The notes under the pieces were generated by a model that made no database searches, had not been told where the DNA came from, and worked only from the letters and a program-made list of their open reading frames with translations. Positions 25,778 to 33,914 of a stretch of DNA of 47,357 nucleotides are shown piece after piece. The stretch's first letter is position 1. The number at the start of each line of letters is the position of its first letter. Origin of the DNA: an uncultured Spirochaetales bacterium (GTDB lineage: Bacteria; Spirochaetota; Spirochaetia; Sphaerochaetales; Sphaerochaetaceae); assembly GCA_949293335.1 (NCBI GenBank), contig CASFDA010000008.1, positions 1-47,357 on the forward strand, written 5' to 3'. The position numbers and the translations under genes are program-made.

Positions 25778-25864
25778 TTAGACGAAAACGAGAGCTCGGC
25801 AGCGAAATGCTGTAAAAGCTCTACAGTCCTGAAAGAAAAATGAATATCAGAAGTTGACAGACTG

Positions 25865-25910
25865 CTGTGACTGTAAAAAGTCACAGATCTCTCTGGGATT
25901 TTACAGTCAC
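25865..25910. repeat. Nested, mutually exclusive inverted repeats
   Basis: CTGTGACT (25865-25872) pairs with AGTCACAG (25879-25886) as a tight hairpin. The longer GTGACTGTAAAA (25867-25878) pairs instead with TTTTACAGTCAC (25899-25910), a perfect 12-bp arm. The first arm is shared, so only one of the two hairpins can form. It lies between the convergent ends of the DUF4143 gene and asd. A further CTGTA...TACAG pair lies just upstream near 25810. Confidence 0.7.
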
Positions 25911-25916
25911 AATATT

Positions 25917-26939
25917 TCAGACAAGTCCGTATTCTTTTACAAAGGTTTCTGCGTTCTCTATCGAACCGCCAGCTGCACCTTTGACGATATTGTTCACCAA
26001 AAGGCAGAAGCCGATCTTGTCGTTCTTCTTCTTTATCCTTCCCGTATATACAACCATTCCCTTAGGTTCTCCCCAGAAAGCATATTTCGGCTGAGGGAAT
26101 GTATTTTCAGGAGAATAAGAGATCGGATGCTTCGCACTTGAAGGGAGATCTTCTCCAAGAGAAAACTCATCCCATGCTCTGATGACATCCTCTGTCTCTA
26201 CGTTCTTTTCGAACTCAAGCCATACTGTCTCAAGATGACCGAACATCACCGGCACACGGACGGTATAGGCATACACATCTGGATCGATCGAAAGGATCTT
26301 CTTCAACTCCTTCTCAATCTTCTCCTCTTCTCCCTTGATGAAAGGAATACAGTTATCTGTGATGTCAAAGGAGGAAAGGCCAGGATAGCCTGCTCCCGAC
26401 ACCGACTGATAGCTGTTGATCATAACGCTCTTGATTCCGAATTTCCTCAGAGGTGCCAGAGCGACAGCAAGACCAGTAGTCACACAGTTGGCATTTGTGA
26501 CAATGAACCCTGTTTCCGGATAACCCTGCTCCTTTATAAGGGAGAGCTGCTCCTTGTTTGCCTCTGGAATCATGATAGGTACATCTTTGTCATATCGCAT
26601 CGCAGCAGCATTGGAGAAAACATAGAAACCATTTGCTCTGAGCTGAGGCTCTGCCTCGGATGCAACGGCAGCAGGAAGAGCAGAGAATACAATCTTTACT
26701 CCCGCTTCCTTCATCTTCCCATAGTTGAATTCCTTCATCTCGATGTCCTTTATACTCTCGGGCATCTCGAATGGCATGACCCAGTGGACTGTAGAGGCAT
26801 ACTTGAGTCCAATACGGGATGCCGATGCAGTAGCATAAGTGATTTCAAACCACGGATGATTACCAAGCATCCACATGAACACCTGGCCCACAGCGCCTGT
26901 AGCGCCAATAACAGCAACCTTGATCTTTCCGCCTTCCAT
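25917..26939 (-). CDS. asd: Aspartate-semialdehyde dehydrogenase
   Basis: The 340-residue protein reduces aspartyl phosphate to aspartate semialdehyde, the branch point to lysine, diaminopimelate, threonine and methionine. The N-terminal NADP site is VAVIGATGAVGQVFMWML (8-25). The active-site Cys152 is in TNANCVTTGLA, SYQSVSGAGYPG follows, and RVPVMFGHLETVWLEF carries the catalytic His. The sequence is closer to the archaeal/fungal-type branch than to E. coli Asd. GGAGGA lies 9 bases before the ATG. It has no other biosynthetic gene beside it. Confidence 0.92.
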   Translation of the reverse strand: MEGGKIKVAVIGATGAVGQVFMWMLGNHPWFEITYATASASRIGLKYASTVHWVMPFEMPESIKDIEMKEFNYGKMKEAGVKIVFSALPAAVASEAEPQLRANGFYVFSNAAAMRYDKDVPIMIPEANKEQLSLIKEQGYPETGFIVTNANCVTTGLAVALAPLRKFGIKSVMINSYQSVSGAGYPGLSSFDITDNCIPFIKGEEEKIEKELKKILSIDPDVYAYTVRVPVMFGHLETVWLEFEKNVETEDVIRAWDEFSLGEDLPSSAKHPISYSPENTFPQPKYAFWGEPKGMVVYTGRIKKKNDKIGFCLLVNNIVKGAAGGSIENAETFVKEYGLV

Positions 26940-27011
26940 CGAACTAAATCCTCCGTGAGGTTGGCTTTAAGAATAGACAAATATAGACAATTGCACAATA
27001 TAGCGAGTTAT

Positions 27012-27037
27012 CGAACATTTTTGCATAAAAGTGTTCG
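27012..27037. promoter_or_regulatory. Dyad between asd and the lipoprotein operon
   Basis: CGAACATTTTT (27012-27022) and AAAAGTGTTCG (27027-27037) form an 11-bp inverted repeat with one G-T pair and a GCAT centre, flanked by outer TAGCGA...TCGCTA (27001-27006 and 27035-27040). Lying between divergent genes, it could be an operator for either. The extended -10 TGCTATACT of the lipoprotein gene follows about 20 bases later. Confidence 0.45.
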
Positions 27038-27056
27038 CTATCTCTCGTTTTTCTGC

Positions 27057-27062
27057 TATACT
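27057..27062 (+). promoter_or_regulatory. Extended -10-like element before the 27070 lipoprotein gene
   Basis: TGCTATACT (hexamer 27057-27062) ends 7 bases before ATG 27070. There is no ribosome-binding site between, so the transcript would begin at or next to the start codon. Confidence 0.4.
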
Positions 27063-27069
27063 GGTCGCC

Positions 27070-28863
27070 ATGAAAAATAAACTTAGATCTTTTCTCCTTT
27101 TCATGATGCTTCTCGTATCGCTCTTTTCATGCAGTGAAGTAAGCGACGAGAGCCTGGCAAAACTGCCTGTAGATGAAAGCGAGAAAACAGCATTGGAGAT
27201 TACAGAAAGAGGATCGACATCGGTCAACGTATCATTTGAATATATATCACGGGCCGAGGAATACAGGATCGAGACGAGAGCAAGCGATGAGAAACTCGCA
27301 TCGCACGATGACGTACTTGTCAATTCCTCGGACTTTTCTGACGGAGTTTTCACAGCATCTGTCAATTCACTCATCCCAGGTTCCACCTACTCTTTCCATC
27401 TTTTTGCGAAGAACAGCGCAATGGACAGTTTCGTAGAAGTGACAGAAGCAAGTGGCACAGAATATACCCTGGAAGAAGGAGTGCCGGAACGTGATCCTTC
27501 TGTTTCAATCACACAGGATAAGGGTATGCTGGCCATCCGGGTGAATGCAGTAAACGGATATGCGTACAAAGCTACTTTAAACAACAGTCAGGGGAATGTC
27601 ATAAAAGCTGGAGACTGGAAATACTTTTATGACGAGAACGGAGGACAACTCCTGCTGCTTGAAGCAGAGACAGAAGAAGACGAAAGCTACACATATATCA
27701 TTGAAAGCGCATACTACACGACCCTCGACCTTACCCATCAGACAGAGGGAGAAGTTTCCCTATCTAACTTTTCAATCGAAAGCGAGACTGACGGGATAAT
27801 AAAAATAACTGGAGAACTACCTTCTGGCACATCAGAGATAGTTCTCTATGACGGGGATGAGGAAATCATAAGAGAGGCCTACCGCAATCAGAGAGAACTT
27901 GCCCTTCCTGATGGTATCGGAAGCCTGAGGACCATGTCGCTGTCACTTTCTGCGTTAAATCAGGATGGCAATCTCATTGCATCCTCCCTGCCAATCACAT
28001 ATACGACAGGACTTGAAATTGAGAGCACAGAGGCGACACAGCAGCACATCAGGATAAACGTAGATCTCAGAGATACCGACTACAGCTTCTACTACAGCCT
28101 CGATAATGGGAATGAGGAACAGATCAGTTATGACAGTTCTGCCAATGCTTTCATAATATCCGGCCTTGAGAGCCTGACTGAATATGAAGTGACTATTCTG
28201 GCAAAGAAAGCCGGGAAAACAGTCGCATCTGATACGGCCACTGAAACAACCACGACATTCAAAGGGTTTTACTCCTGGACAAATGAGACAGAGAAAACAG
28301 ATGACAACTACCAGTCGAATTTTGTGGTCGAAGTTGTGGAAGCGCCTGCTGAGTCCTCGTTCAAGTATTATGTACTGACACATCAGGATGACAATCTCTG
28401 CAAGGAGTATGCGGACACTGTCGGCCTCAGGATCTCACCTCTGATGGAAGATAACGAGTCACTCCCTGATTCTGTCACATACCCTTCCGATGAGGCCGGA
28501 GCAATGAAAAATGCTGGAAATCCGAACTACCTTAGAGCTTATGTATGGAACAACTTGAAATGGAACTCCTCAACAAGCAAGCCAGATACGTTCAATAACA
28601 TTACGGCAAGCATAAGCGGAGACAAGGTGACCGCAACTGCGGACTCGACTGCACTTGGTGTCACCCTGACAACAACTACAGAATTTGAATTCATAGAAGA
28701 AGATGGAGAGACAAAACTGAAATTCTTCAACAAGATAACTGGAAACAACGGCGGTCTTTTTGGTGGGATTGCACAAGGCATTGCAAACAACGCTCTTAGA
28801 AAGAACCCTGATCCTGGGACTGCTGTCGATGGAGAATACACATTCTATCTGGAGATGAGATGA
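27070..28863 (+). CDS. Fibronectin type III-like lipoprotein (597 residues)
   Basis: The signal peptide ends LLVSLFSC (lipid on Cys21). FN3-like domains follow: ALEITERGSTSVNVSFEYISRAEEYRI and further segments such as LEIESTEATQQHIRINVDLRD...LESLTEYEVTILAKKAG. After about residue 400 a different domain begins (FKGFYSWTNETEKTDDNYQSNFV), ending DGEYTFYLEMR. I do not recognise that C-terminal domain. The in-frame ATG at 27031 would put 13 polar residues before the signal peptide, so ATG 27070 is preferred. Its TGA overlaps the ATG of the barrel gene (ATGATGA), so the two are coupled. A surface role is inferred from the lipobox and FN3 domains. Confidence 0.8.
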   Translation: MKNKLRSFLLFMMLLVSLFSCSEVSDESLAKLPVDESEKTALEITERGSTSVNVSFEYISRAEEYRIETRASDEKLASHDDVLVNSSDFSDGVFTASVNSLIPGSTYSFHLFAKNSAMDSFVEVTEASGTEYTLEEGVPERDPSVSITQDKGMLAIRVNAVNGYAYKATLNNSQGNVIKAGDWKYFYDENGGQLLLLEAETEEDESYTYIIESAYYTTLDLTHQTEGEVSLSNFSIESETDGIIKITGELPSGTSEIVLYDGDEEIIREAYRNQRELALPDGIGSLRTMSLSLSALNQDGNLIASSLPITYTTGLEIESTEATQQHIRINVDLRDTDYSFYYSLDNGNEEQISYDSSANAFIISGLESLTEYEVTILAKKAGKTVASDTATETTTTFKGFYSWTNETEKTDDNYQSNFVVEVVEAPAESSFKYYVLTHQDDNLCKEYADTVGLRISPLMEDNESLPDSVTYPSDEAGAMKNAGNPNYLRAYVWNNLKWNSSTSKPDTFNNITASISGDKVTATADSTALGVTLTTTTEFEFIEEDGETKLKFFNKITGNNGGLFGGIAQGIANNALRKNPDPGTAVDGEYTFYLEMR

Positions 28864-30113
28864 TGAAGAGACTACTCATAATATTCCTTATACTGATAAT
28901 TGCAGTCACGACACTCTCTGCAGATATCGCACTAACATACGACAGCGCAGATGACCGATATTTTGACTCCCCTGCCCGTCTCGTCGAGATTGAAGAGAAG
29001 ACTCCATTTGCATTCATGCTGGATCTTGATAGCGATATCGACACGCTGAGGTTCTTCTCAAACCCGACAGGTACACTTGAAGAAAGCGCACTTGCTCTTG
29101 CTTCTTTCCTCAAAAGTCAGGATCTTTCCTTCTGGGAGAACAACATTGCCCTCATCGGTGTCTTCTCATCCCTTTCGGCGAACTTCCCTAGCGACGTGAC
29201 GAGTCCAACTTTCATGGCTGCAGTAGACGATTACTTCTCATCAGAGTTCCTTTCAGATGAATATGGCGATAGCCGGAGAGCCTGGGCAGTTGCGAATTCA
29301 CTTGATCTGATCAGTGCCTATCAGAATCCATCATCAATCCTCGGAGGAAGACTCGATATGGGGCTCAGCCTCTACGGAGGAGAAGTAAAGAATGGTTTCG
29401 GATGGGACTATCAGGTGAACTTCAATTACAACAACTCGGATTCACTGCTCTCTTCATTCAGGAACCGGATTTCAATAGATGCAAGGTCGAATCTAGGTTA
29501 TGCATTCCACATTGGATCTGAGAAATTCGCTTTTGGCTTCGCGTTCCAGCCTCAGCTGAGATTCGAGACCGAATTCACGAACGGGGAATTGCTTAGCGCG
29601 AGACTCAGTGATTCATTCATAGACCTTATCGCAAACAACAACCTGAATTTCGGCTTCGGCCTCGGACTCAACCTTGGATTTCTCTATCGGCAGAGTCCTG
29701 AATGGTCTTTCACCCTTGACCTGAGGGACGTGCCAACTTTCCAGACATTCTTCTATCTGATCCCGTCAGAACTGCTCACTTCCCCTCAGATGCACAGGGA
29801 TGACACGTTCTATTTCCTGGCACCCGACGTGGCTCTCTCAGTCCTCTGGGAGAGGGACAGATACCATGTGAACATAGAGCTGAGTGACATCGTAAATCAA
29901 GTGATATGGCATGCAACAACATCATATTCATTTGACTATTTCTCGATCCTGAAACTCAGATTCAAGTATGATCTTGATTCTGACCTTTCTCTGATTGCGA
30001 AGTACGAGTACAGGGCAATTGCATTTGCCGTCTCATGGCGCGAGCTCTATGCAGAAATATCCACCCGTCTTGACAGGGGTGCAGTCGGGATGAAACTGGG
30101 TTACAGATTCTGA
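28860..30113 (+). CDS. Predicted outer-membrane beta-barrel protein (417 residues)
   Basis: A signal peptide (MMKRLLIIFLILIIAVTTLSA) precedes a mature protein whose first third is helical (SALALASFLKSQDLSFWENN). The remainder is amphipathic strands with Gly and aromatic girdles (GGRLDMGLSLYGGE, NLNFGFGLGLNLGFLY, YHVNIELSDIVNQVIW), ending LGYRF with the terminal Phe recognised by the BAM complex. It is coupled to the upstream FN3 lipoprotein gene by overlapping start and stop codons, so the two may form one surface complex. Family not recognised. Confidence 0.72.
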   Translation: MMKRLLIIFLILIIAVTTLSADIALTYDSADDRYFDSPARLVEIEEKTPFAFMLDLDSDIDTLRFFSNPTGTLEESALALASFLKSQDLSFWENNIALIGVFSSLSANFPSDVTSPTFMAAVDDYFSSEFLSDEYGDSRRAWAVANSLDLISAYQNPSSILGGRLDMGLSLYGGEVKNGFGWDYQVNFNYNNSDSLLSSFRNRISIDARSNLGYAFHIGSEKFAFGFAFQPQLRFETEFTNGELLSARLSDSFIDLIANNNLNFGFGLGLNLGFLYRQSPEWSFTLDLRDVPTFQTFFYLIPSELLTSPQMHRDDTFYFLAPDVALSVLWERDRYHVNIELSDIVNQVIWHATTSYSFDYFSILKLRFKYDLDSDLSLIAKYEYRAIAFAVSWRELYAEISTRLDRGAVGMKLGYRF

Positions 30114-30198
30114 AAAAGAGAAATCAGAATACTTCTCTTCCAGCTTCTGGCCGCAAAAGAAGAGTTGTAGAATGCATCTGAAAAAGGTGAATTTTTCC

Positions 30199-30244
30199 TT
30201 GACAAGTCGGGATACTTGATGCTTATCCCGACTTACTATACAAT
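30199..30244 (+). promoter_or_regulatory. Promoter and palindromic operator of the FN3 lipoprotein operon
   Basis: TTGATG (30216-30221), a 17-base spacer and TACAAT (30239-30244) form a good promoter. Its -35 lies inside the loop of a perfect 11-bp inverted repeat AAGTCGGGATA-N9-TATCCCGACTT (30204-30234). A bound dimer would cover the -35. A second TTGACA (30199-30204) overlaps the left arm but has no good -10. The predicted start near 30251 leaves a leader of about 55 bases. Confidence 0.55.
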
Positions 30245-30305
30245 TCGGGTGAAATTTGTATAGAAACACAAAGGGGAGTGACTTAAAAAAGCCACAATTG
30301 AATAG

Positions 30306-33300
30306 ATGATAAAAAGGATATTATCCATCCTGACGATATCCCTCCTGCTAATTTCATGTCCTACTGCTCCACCTCTGGATCCGACAGATCAGTATGAAGC
30401 CTATATGACGCCAAGCGCTCCTGAGAGTGTGAATGCGACAAACGGATATGATGATACGATCACTCTTTCGTGGGCGGATGTTGAAAATGCCACCAGCTAT
30501 CAGGTATGGGGAATTGAAAGCGTGAACTATGGAGCTGAGAGCTCTTCATCCACTGTGAGTGAAAGCTATGGGACACTGCTTGAAAGAGGGTTTCATTTCC
30601 TTGAGGACACCAATCTGACAACTTACACTCTCGATGCGACGTCGGGGACATCGTATGTATTCTCGGTTGTTGCATTGCGGAATATCGGGTCTAGCGCTAC
30701 AGACAGTTCAAAGACACTGCTCTATTCCAATCCGAGCTCATATGTGGAAGGTTCTACAGCCGGTGATGTGCGCATTTCGGGAATTGCAAACTCCAATTCC
30801 GCGATCCTATACTGGTCAGTAGATGGAATTGAGAGCGTCCTTTCAGAGACAAATCTCTACAGTCCTGTCTTCACCGTCGACTACAAGCAGTCAACAGAGA
30901 GCGAATGGAAAGAAGGCACGATAGCAGAAACTGGGAACTCGACTACAGAGAATTTCTATGCCCAGCTGATGGCATCAAGCAACAATCTCATCCCGAACAC
31001 AAATTACGACTTCAGAGTCAATATGATTGTATATGGAAGCGCGGGAAACGAGATTGCAAGAAGAACGAGCGAGACATTCACTATCCTCACAGATGTGAAC
31101 TTGGTTCCTGAGAACATCACAGACATCAGTGCAACTACAAACATTCCGGATGCAATCGAGATATCTTTCACAGCCCCTGCTGTCTCCGCAAGCGATATGC
31201 AGAGTTATTTCAGGCTGGAAAGAGGAGTGACAAAATCATCTTTCGAGACGATCGTGGAAGGAAATGCAGATATATTCACTGAAAGCAGTGGAGTATACAC
31301 ATACAGGGATACCACGGCAGAAGTGAATACAGAGTACTACTACAGAGTCATCAACGGCTTTGAAAACGAGAATGGCAATGTCATATGGCAGAGCGATACA
31401 GAATCAAGCACGCTTTCAAATGTTGCATACCGCACCTGGAGAGCGGAGAACGCCTCTATAGAGATCACAAACACAACAAGCGATGAAGACAATATTCCGC
31501 TCAGCCGCGATCTCACACTCACATTCGAATACGGAAAAGAGATCACGGAAGATATCACATTCTCGCTGACAAAGAACAACTGGAGCGAAGAGAGCAACAA
31601 GACCGTAGTAAGTACGGAAGAGATTCCGAAGGACAGTCTGGTCGATCTTGGAAACGGGAAGTACAGTTATTCATATTCTGTAAGTACGCTTGATCAGAAC
31701 ACATATCAGACATTCACATTTGACCTGAACACGCTGCAGAACGGAAGTACCATAAATACAGTATCTGCCACATCAGACCTTATCGATCTTGGAAGGAGCA
31801 CGGCGATTTCATTCATCTCTTCATTCAGCGCGTCTGACAACTATGCTGGAAAAGTTCTCCTCTCATGGACTGTTCCAGATGGTACAGAGAATGAGAATTA
31901 CACATTCTACATCGATGAGAATGAAGTCACAGATGAGATCAGCGTCACAAGCTCAGGCACGGAGAGAAGCGTTTTCATCACAGCAGAAGACCAGGATGAG
32001 CACGAATACAGGATCTTGATCGAAGCGGAACTTGAGAATGTGAGAGGTCGCCAGTACTATCCATATCCTGCATATGGAAAGACACTCTCTGTTCCATCGG
32101 GACTCTCCGCAAGCGACGGGGAGAGCATCGAAGGAATAAACATAACGTTCACCGGTACAGATGATCCTGAAGTCATCTATAACGTCGAATATTCAGAAAA
32201 TGGCTCGACATGGGAAACTCTCGGAGAGAAAAATGAAAAAGAGTTCTTCCTTGAGGCAAAAGGAACATCTGAAGACGGCAAGGAAATAAGTTTCCGCGTG
32301 CGGGCGAGGAACACAAACGACACAGCTTACACAGAGTGGAGTGACTTGGAGACAGGTTCTGTATTCGGTCCGGGAGCGATGAATCTCCAGGCAAGTTATG
32401 AGACAAGCGGAGAAGCGATCACGCTTACCTGGGAGAGCGTCGAAGGAGCTGATTCCTACCGCATCGCGAGAAACGGCGTTGTCATCAGAAACAATGTAAG
32501 GAACGCAACCGAATACAGCGATTCTGATTTCCTCACTTCAACGACACTGGTAGATGGCGTGGAACCGCTTGCTGCTGAATATACCTACAATGTCATCCCA
32601 TTGAAGGAAGTAGATGGAGAAGAGATAGCATCAAAAACCGCGGCAGAGACTGTCGGCAAGCTGTATTCCCCTCCTGTTGACGTGACAGTCAGCAAAGGAG
32701 AGTACGCAAATTACGTGCATCTTGAATGGACTGACAGCAATGCTTACTCCGATGGCAACACATATTACATCATCAAGCGCTACAACCTTGATGAAAGCGG
32801 GAATGAGACAGATGTGACCACATTCACAAGGACGATGAGCACAGTCTTTGATGACACAAGGCCTTCCGGCAAGGCCTACTATACTGTAATGGCCCAGACA
32901 GGAGATCTCACTTCATGCTATCAGAACACATTCTCAGATGTGGACAACATCTTCGGAGAAACAGAAGATGGAAATCTCGGATACGAGCTCGGGAATGTCG
33001 GCGCCCCTGTCATCATGAGCGTAGTAGAAAATGACGGCTATCTCGCTCCGTATGTCCAGCTGACATGGGAACACGTGGACGGCGCGACTTCATACGATAT
33101 AATTGCGAATATAAGCAACCCAGGCTCCGAAGCATCGGAAATCACGAACAATGTTGATGTAAGCAACCTGCCCTACGATAATCCAAACAGTGACGGCCTT
33201 GTCACAACGGGAACAGAAGGGGAACCTGGTTATCTCTCATACAATCCGGAGACAAATCAATACACATATAATGACAACAGTGGAATGATGAGGACGACAA

Positions 33301-33905
33301 CTGCCATATCCTCCTACTCCCTCGCGGCAAGAAACGGCACAGAGAGTTCTGATGTTGCTCTCACAAGGTCAACCACATACAGATCGCCTAGAACAGACGA
33401 GTACGTCTCGATGGCGAATGAAATGATATATTCAGGACTGCACTGGGTAGATGATCAGAGAAGTGGAGACTGGATCAACTATGACTCATGGATTGGAGCG
33501 AGTGATGTAACCCTCAATTATCCAGATAGTGAAAATCCGACACTTACTGCTGTAATACCAACAGACATCAATCTAGTTTCAGTAGAATTAACAGGATCAG
33601 CATCTTTCTCTTCCTATGTCATCAGTGATCGCCCAATGACAATTACCAATGGATATTTCGGGACAAATTCTTCAGGAAGGCCACAGGACACAAACCCGCT
33701 GAGCGAACTTCAAAATGGCTCAGTCTCAATCTCGTTTGATCCAGTCACGATACAAACAGGAGAGACAGGAAACATAAGAGCAGCAGAGATCACATACCAG
33801 ACAATTAACGTCCATAGCTCTCCATATGGAATCAACTACAGCGTTAATGTCGACGGCACTACTTCACCCGTCACAGACAGCTCAGACATTTCGAGGATCT
33901 TCTAG
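30306..33905 (+). CDS. Giant fibronectin type III lipoprotein (1199 residues)
   Basis: The signal peptide MIKRILSILTISLLLISC lipidates Cys18. About nine FN3-like domains follow, recognisable by a repeated ITLSW/VHLEW/VQLTW strand and a Y-x-(V/I) strand: for example DTITLSWADVENATSYQVW, AITLTWESVEGADSYRIAR, VHLEWTDSNAYSDGNTYYI and VQLTWEHVDGATSYDI. The last 180 residues, from about YVSMANEMIYSGLHWVDDQ, are a different beta-rich domain that resembles the end of the next protein in layout. A ribosome-binding site is not clear before the ATG. First gene of a tightly packed six-gene run; probably surface-exposed. Confidence 0.85.
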   Translation: MIKRILSILTISLLLISCPTAPPLDPTDQYEAYMTPSAPESVNATNGYDDTITLSWADVENATSYQVWGIESVNYGAESSSSTVSESYGTLLERGFHFLEDTNLTTYTLDATSGTSYVFSVVALRNIGSSATDSSKTLLYSNPSSYVEGSTAGDVRISGIANSNSAILYWSVDGIESVLSETNLYSPVFTVDYKQSTESEWKEGTIAETGNSTTENFYAQLMASSNNLIPNTNYDFRVNMIVYGSAGNEIARRTSETFTILTDVNLVPENITDISATTNIPDAIEISFTAPAVSASDMQSYFRLERGVTKSSFETIVEGNADIFTESSGVYTYRDTTAEVNTEYYYRVINGFENENGNVIWQSDTESSTLSNVAYRTWRAENASIEITNTTSDEDNIPLSRDLTLTFEYGKEITEDITFSLTKNNWSEESNKTVVSTEEIPKDSLVDLGNGKYSYSYSVSTLDQNTYQTFTFDLNTLQNGSTINTVSATSDLIDLGRSTAISFISSFSASDNYAGKVLLSWTVPDGTENENYTFYIDENEVTDEISVTSSGTERSVFITAEDQDEHEYRILIEAELENVRGRQYYPYPAYGKTLSVPSGLSASDGESIEGINITFTGTDDPEVIYNVEYSENGSTWETLGEKNEKEFFLEAKGTSEDGKEISFRVRARNTNDTAYTEWSDLETGSVFGPGAMNLQASYETSGEAITLTWESVEGADSYRIARNGVVIRNNVRNATEYSDSDFLTSTTLVDGVEPLAAEYTYNVIPLKEVDGEEIASKTAAETVGKLYSPPVDVTVSKGEYANYVHLEWTDSNAYSDGNTYYIIKRYNLDESGNETDVTTFTRTMSTVFDDTRPSGKAYYTVMAQTGDLTSCYQNTFSDVDNIFGETEDGNLGYELGNVGAPVIMSVVENDGYLAPYVQLTWEHVDGATSYDIIANISNPGSEASEITNNVDVSNLPYDNPNSDGLVTTGTEGEPGYLSYNPETNQYTYNDNSGMMRTTTAISSYSLAARNGTESSDVALTRSTTYRSPRTDEYVSMANEMIYSGLHWVDDQRSGDWINYDSWIGASDVTLNYPDSENPTLTAVIPTDINLVSVELTGSASFSSYVISDRPMTITNGYFGTNSSGRPQDTNPLSELQNGSVSISFDPVTIQTGETGNIRAAEITYQTINVHSSPYGINYSVNVDGTTSPVTDSSDISRIF

Positions 33906-33914
33906 GAGGAAAGC

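Noticed and set aside
27012-27037. LexA box in the asd/lipoprotein gap
   Set aside because: CGAAC and GTTCG are present at the ends, but the spacing is far wider than a Gram-positive-type LexA site, so the motif was not called as such.
25854-27080. Plus-strand open frames of 95 and 281 residues opposite asd
   Set aside because: Both are antisense to asd, which has clear catalytic motifs. The His/Arg/Cys-rich translation shows no domain.
30113-30180. Terminator after the 417-residue barrel gene (AAGAGAA...TTCTCTT)
   Set aside because: The 7-bp stem is weak and is not followed by a T-tract, so it was not called a terminator.
30270-30285. Tiny leader ORF (GTG ACT TAA) after GGGGAG upstream of the giant lipoprotein gene
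   Set aside because: Only two codons long, and a chance occurrence is likely. It would need ribosome profiling to be taken further.
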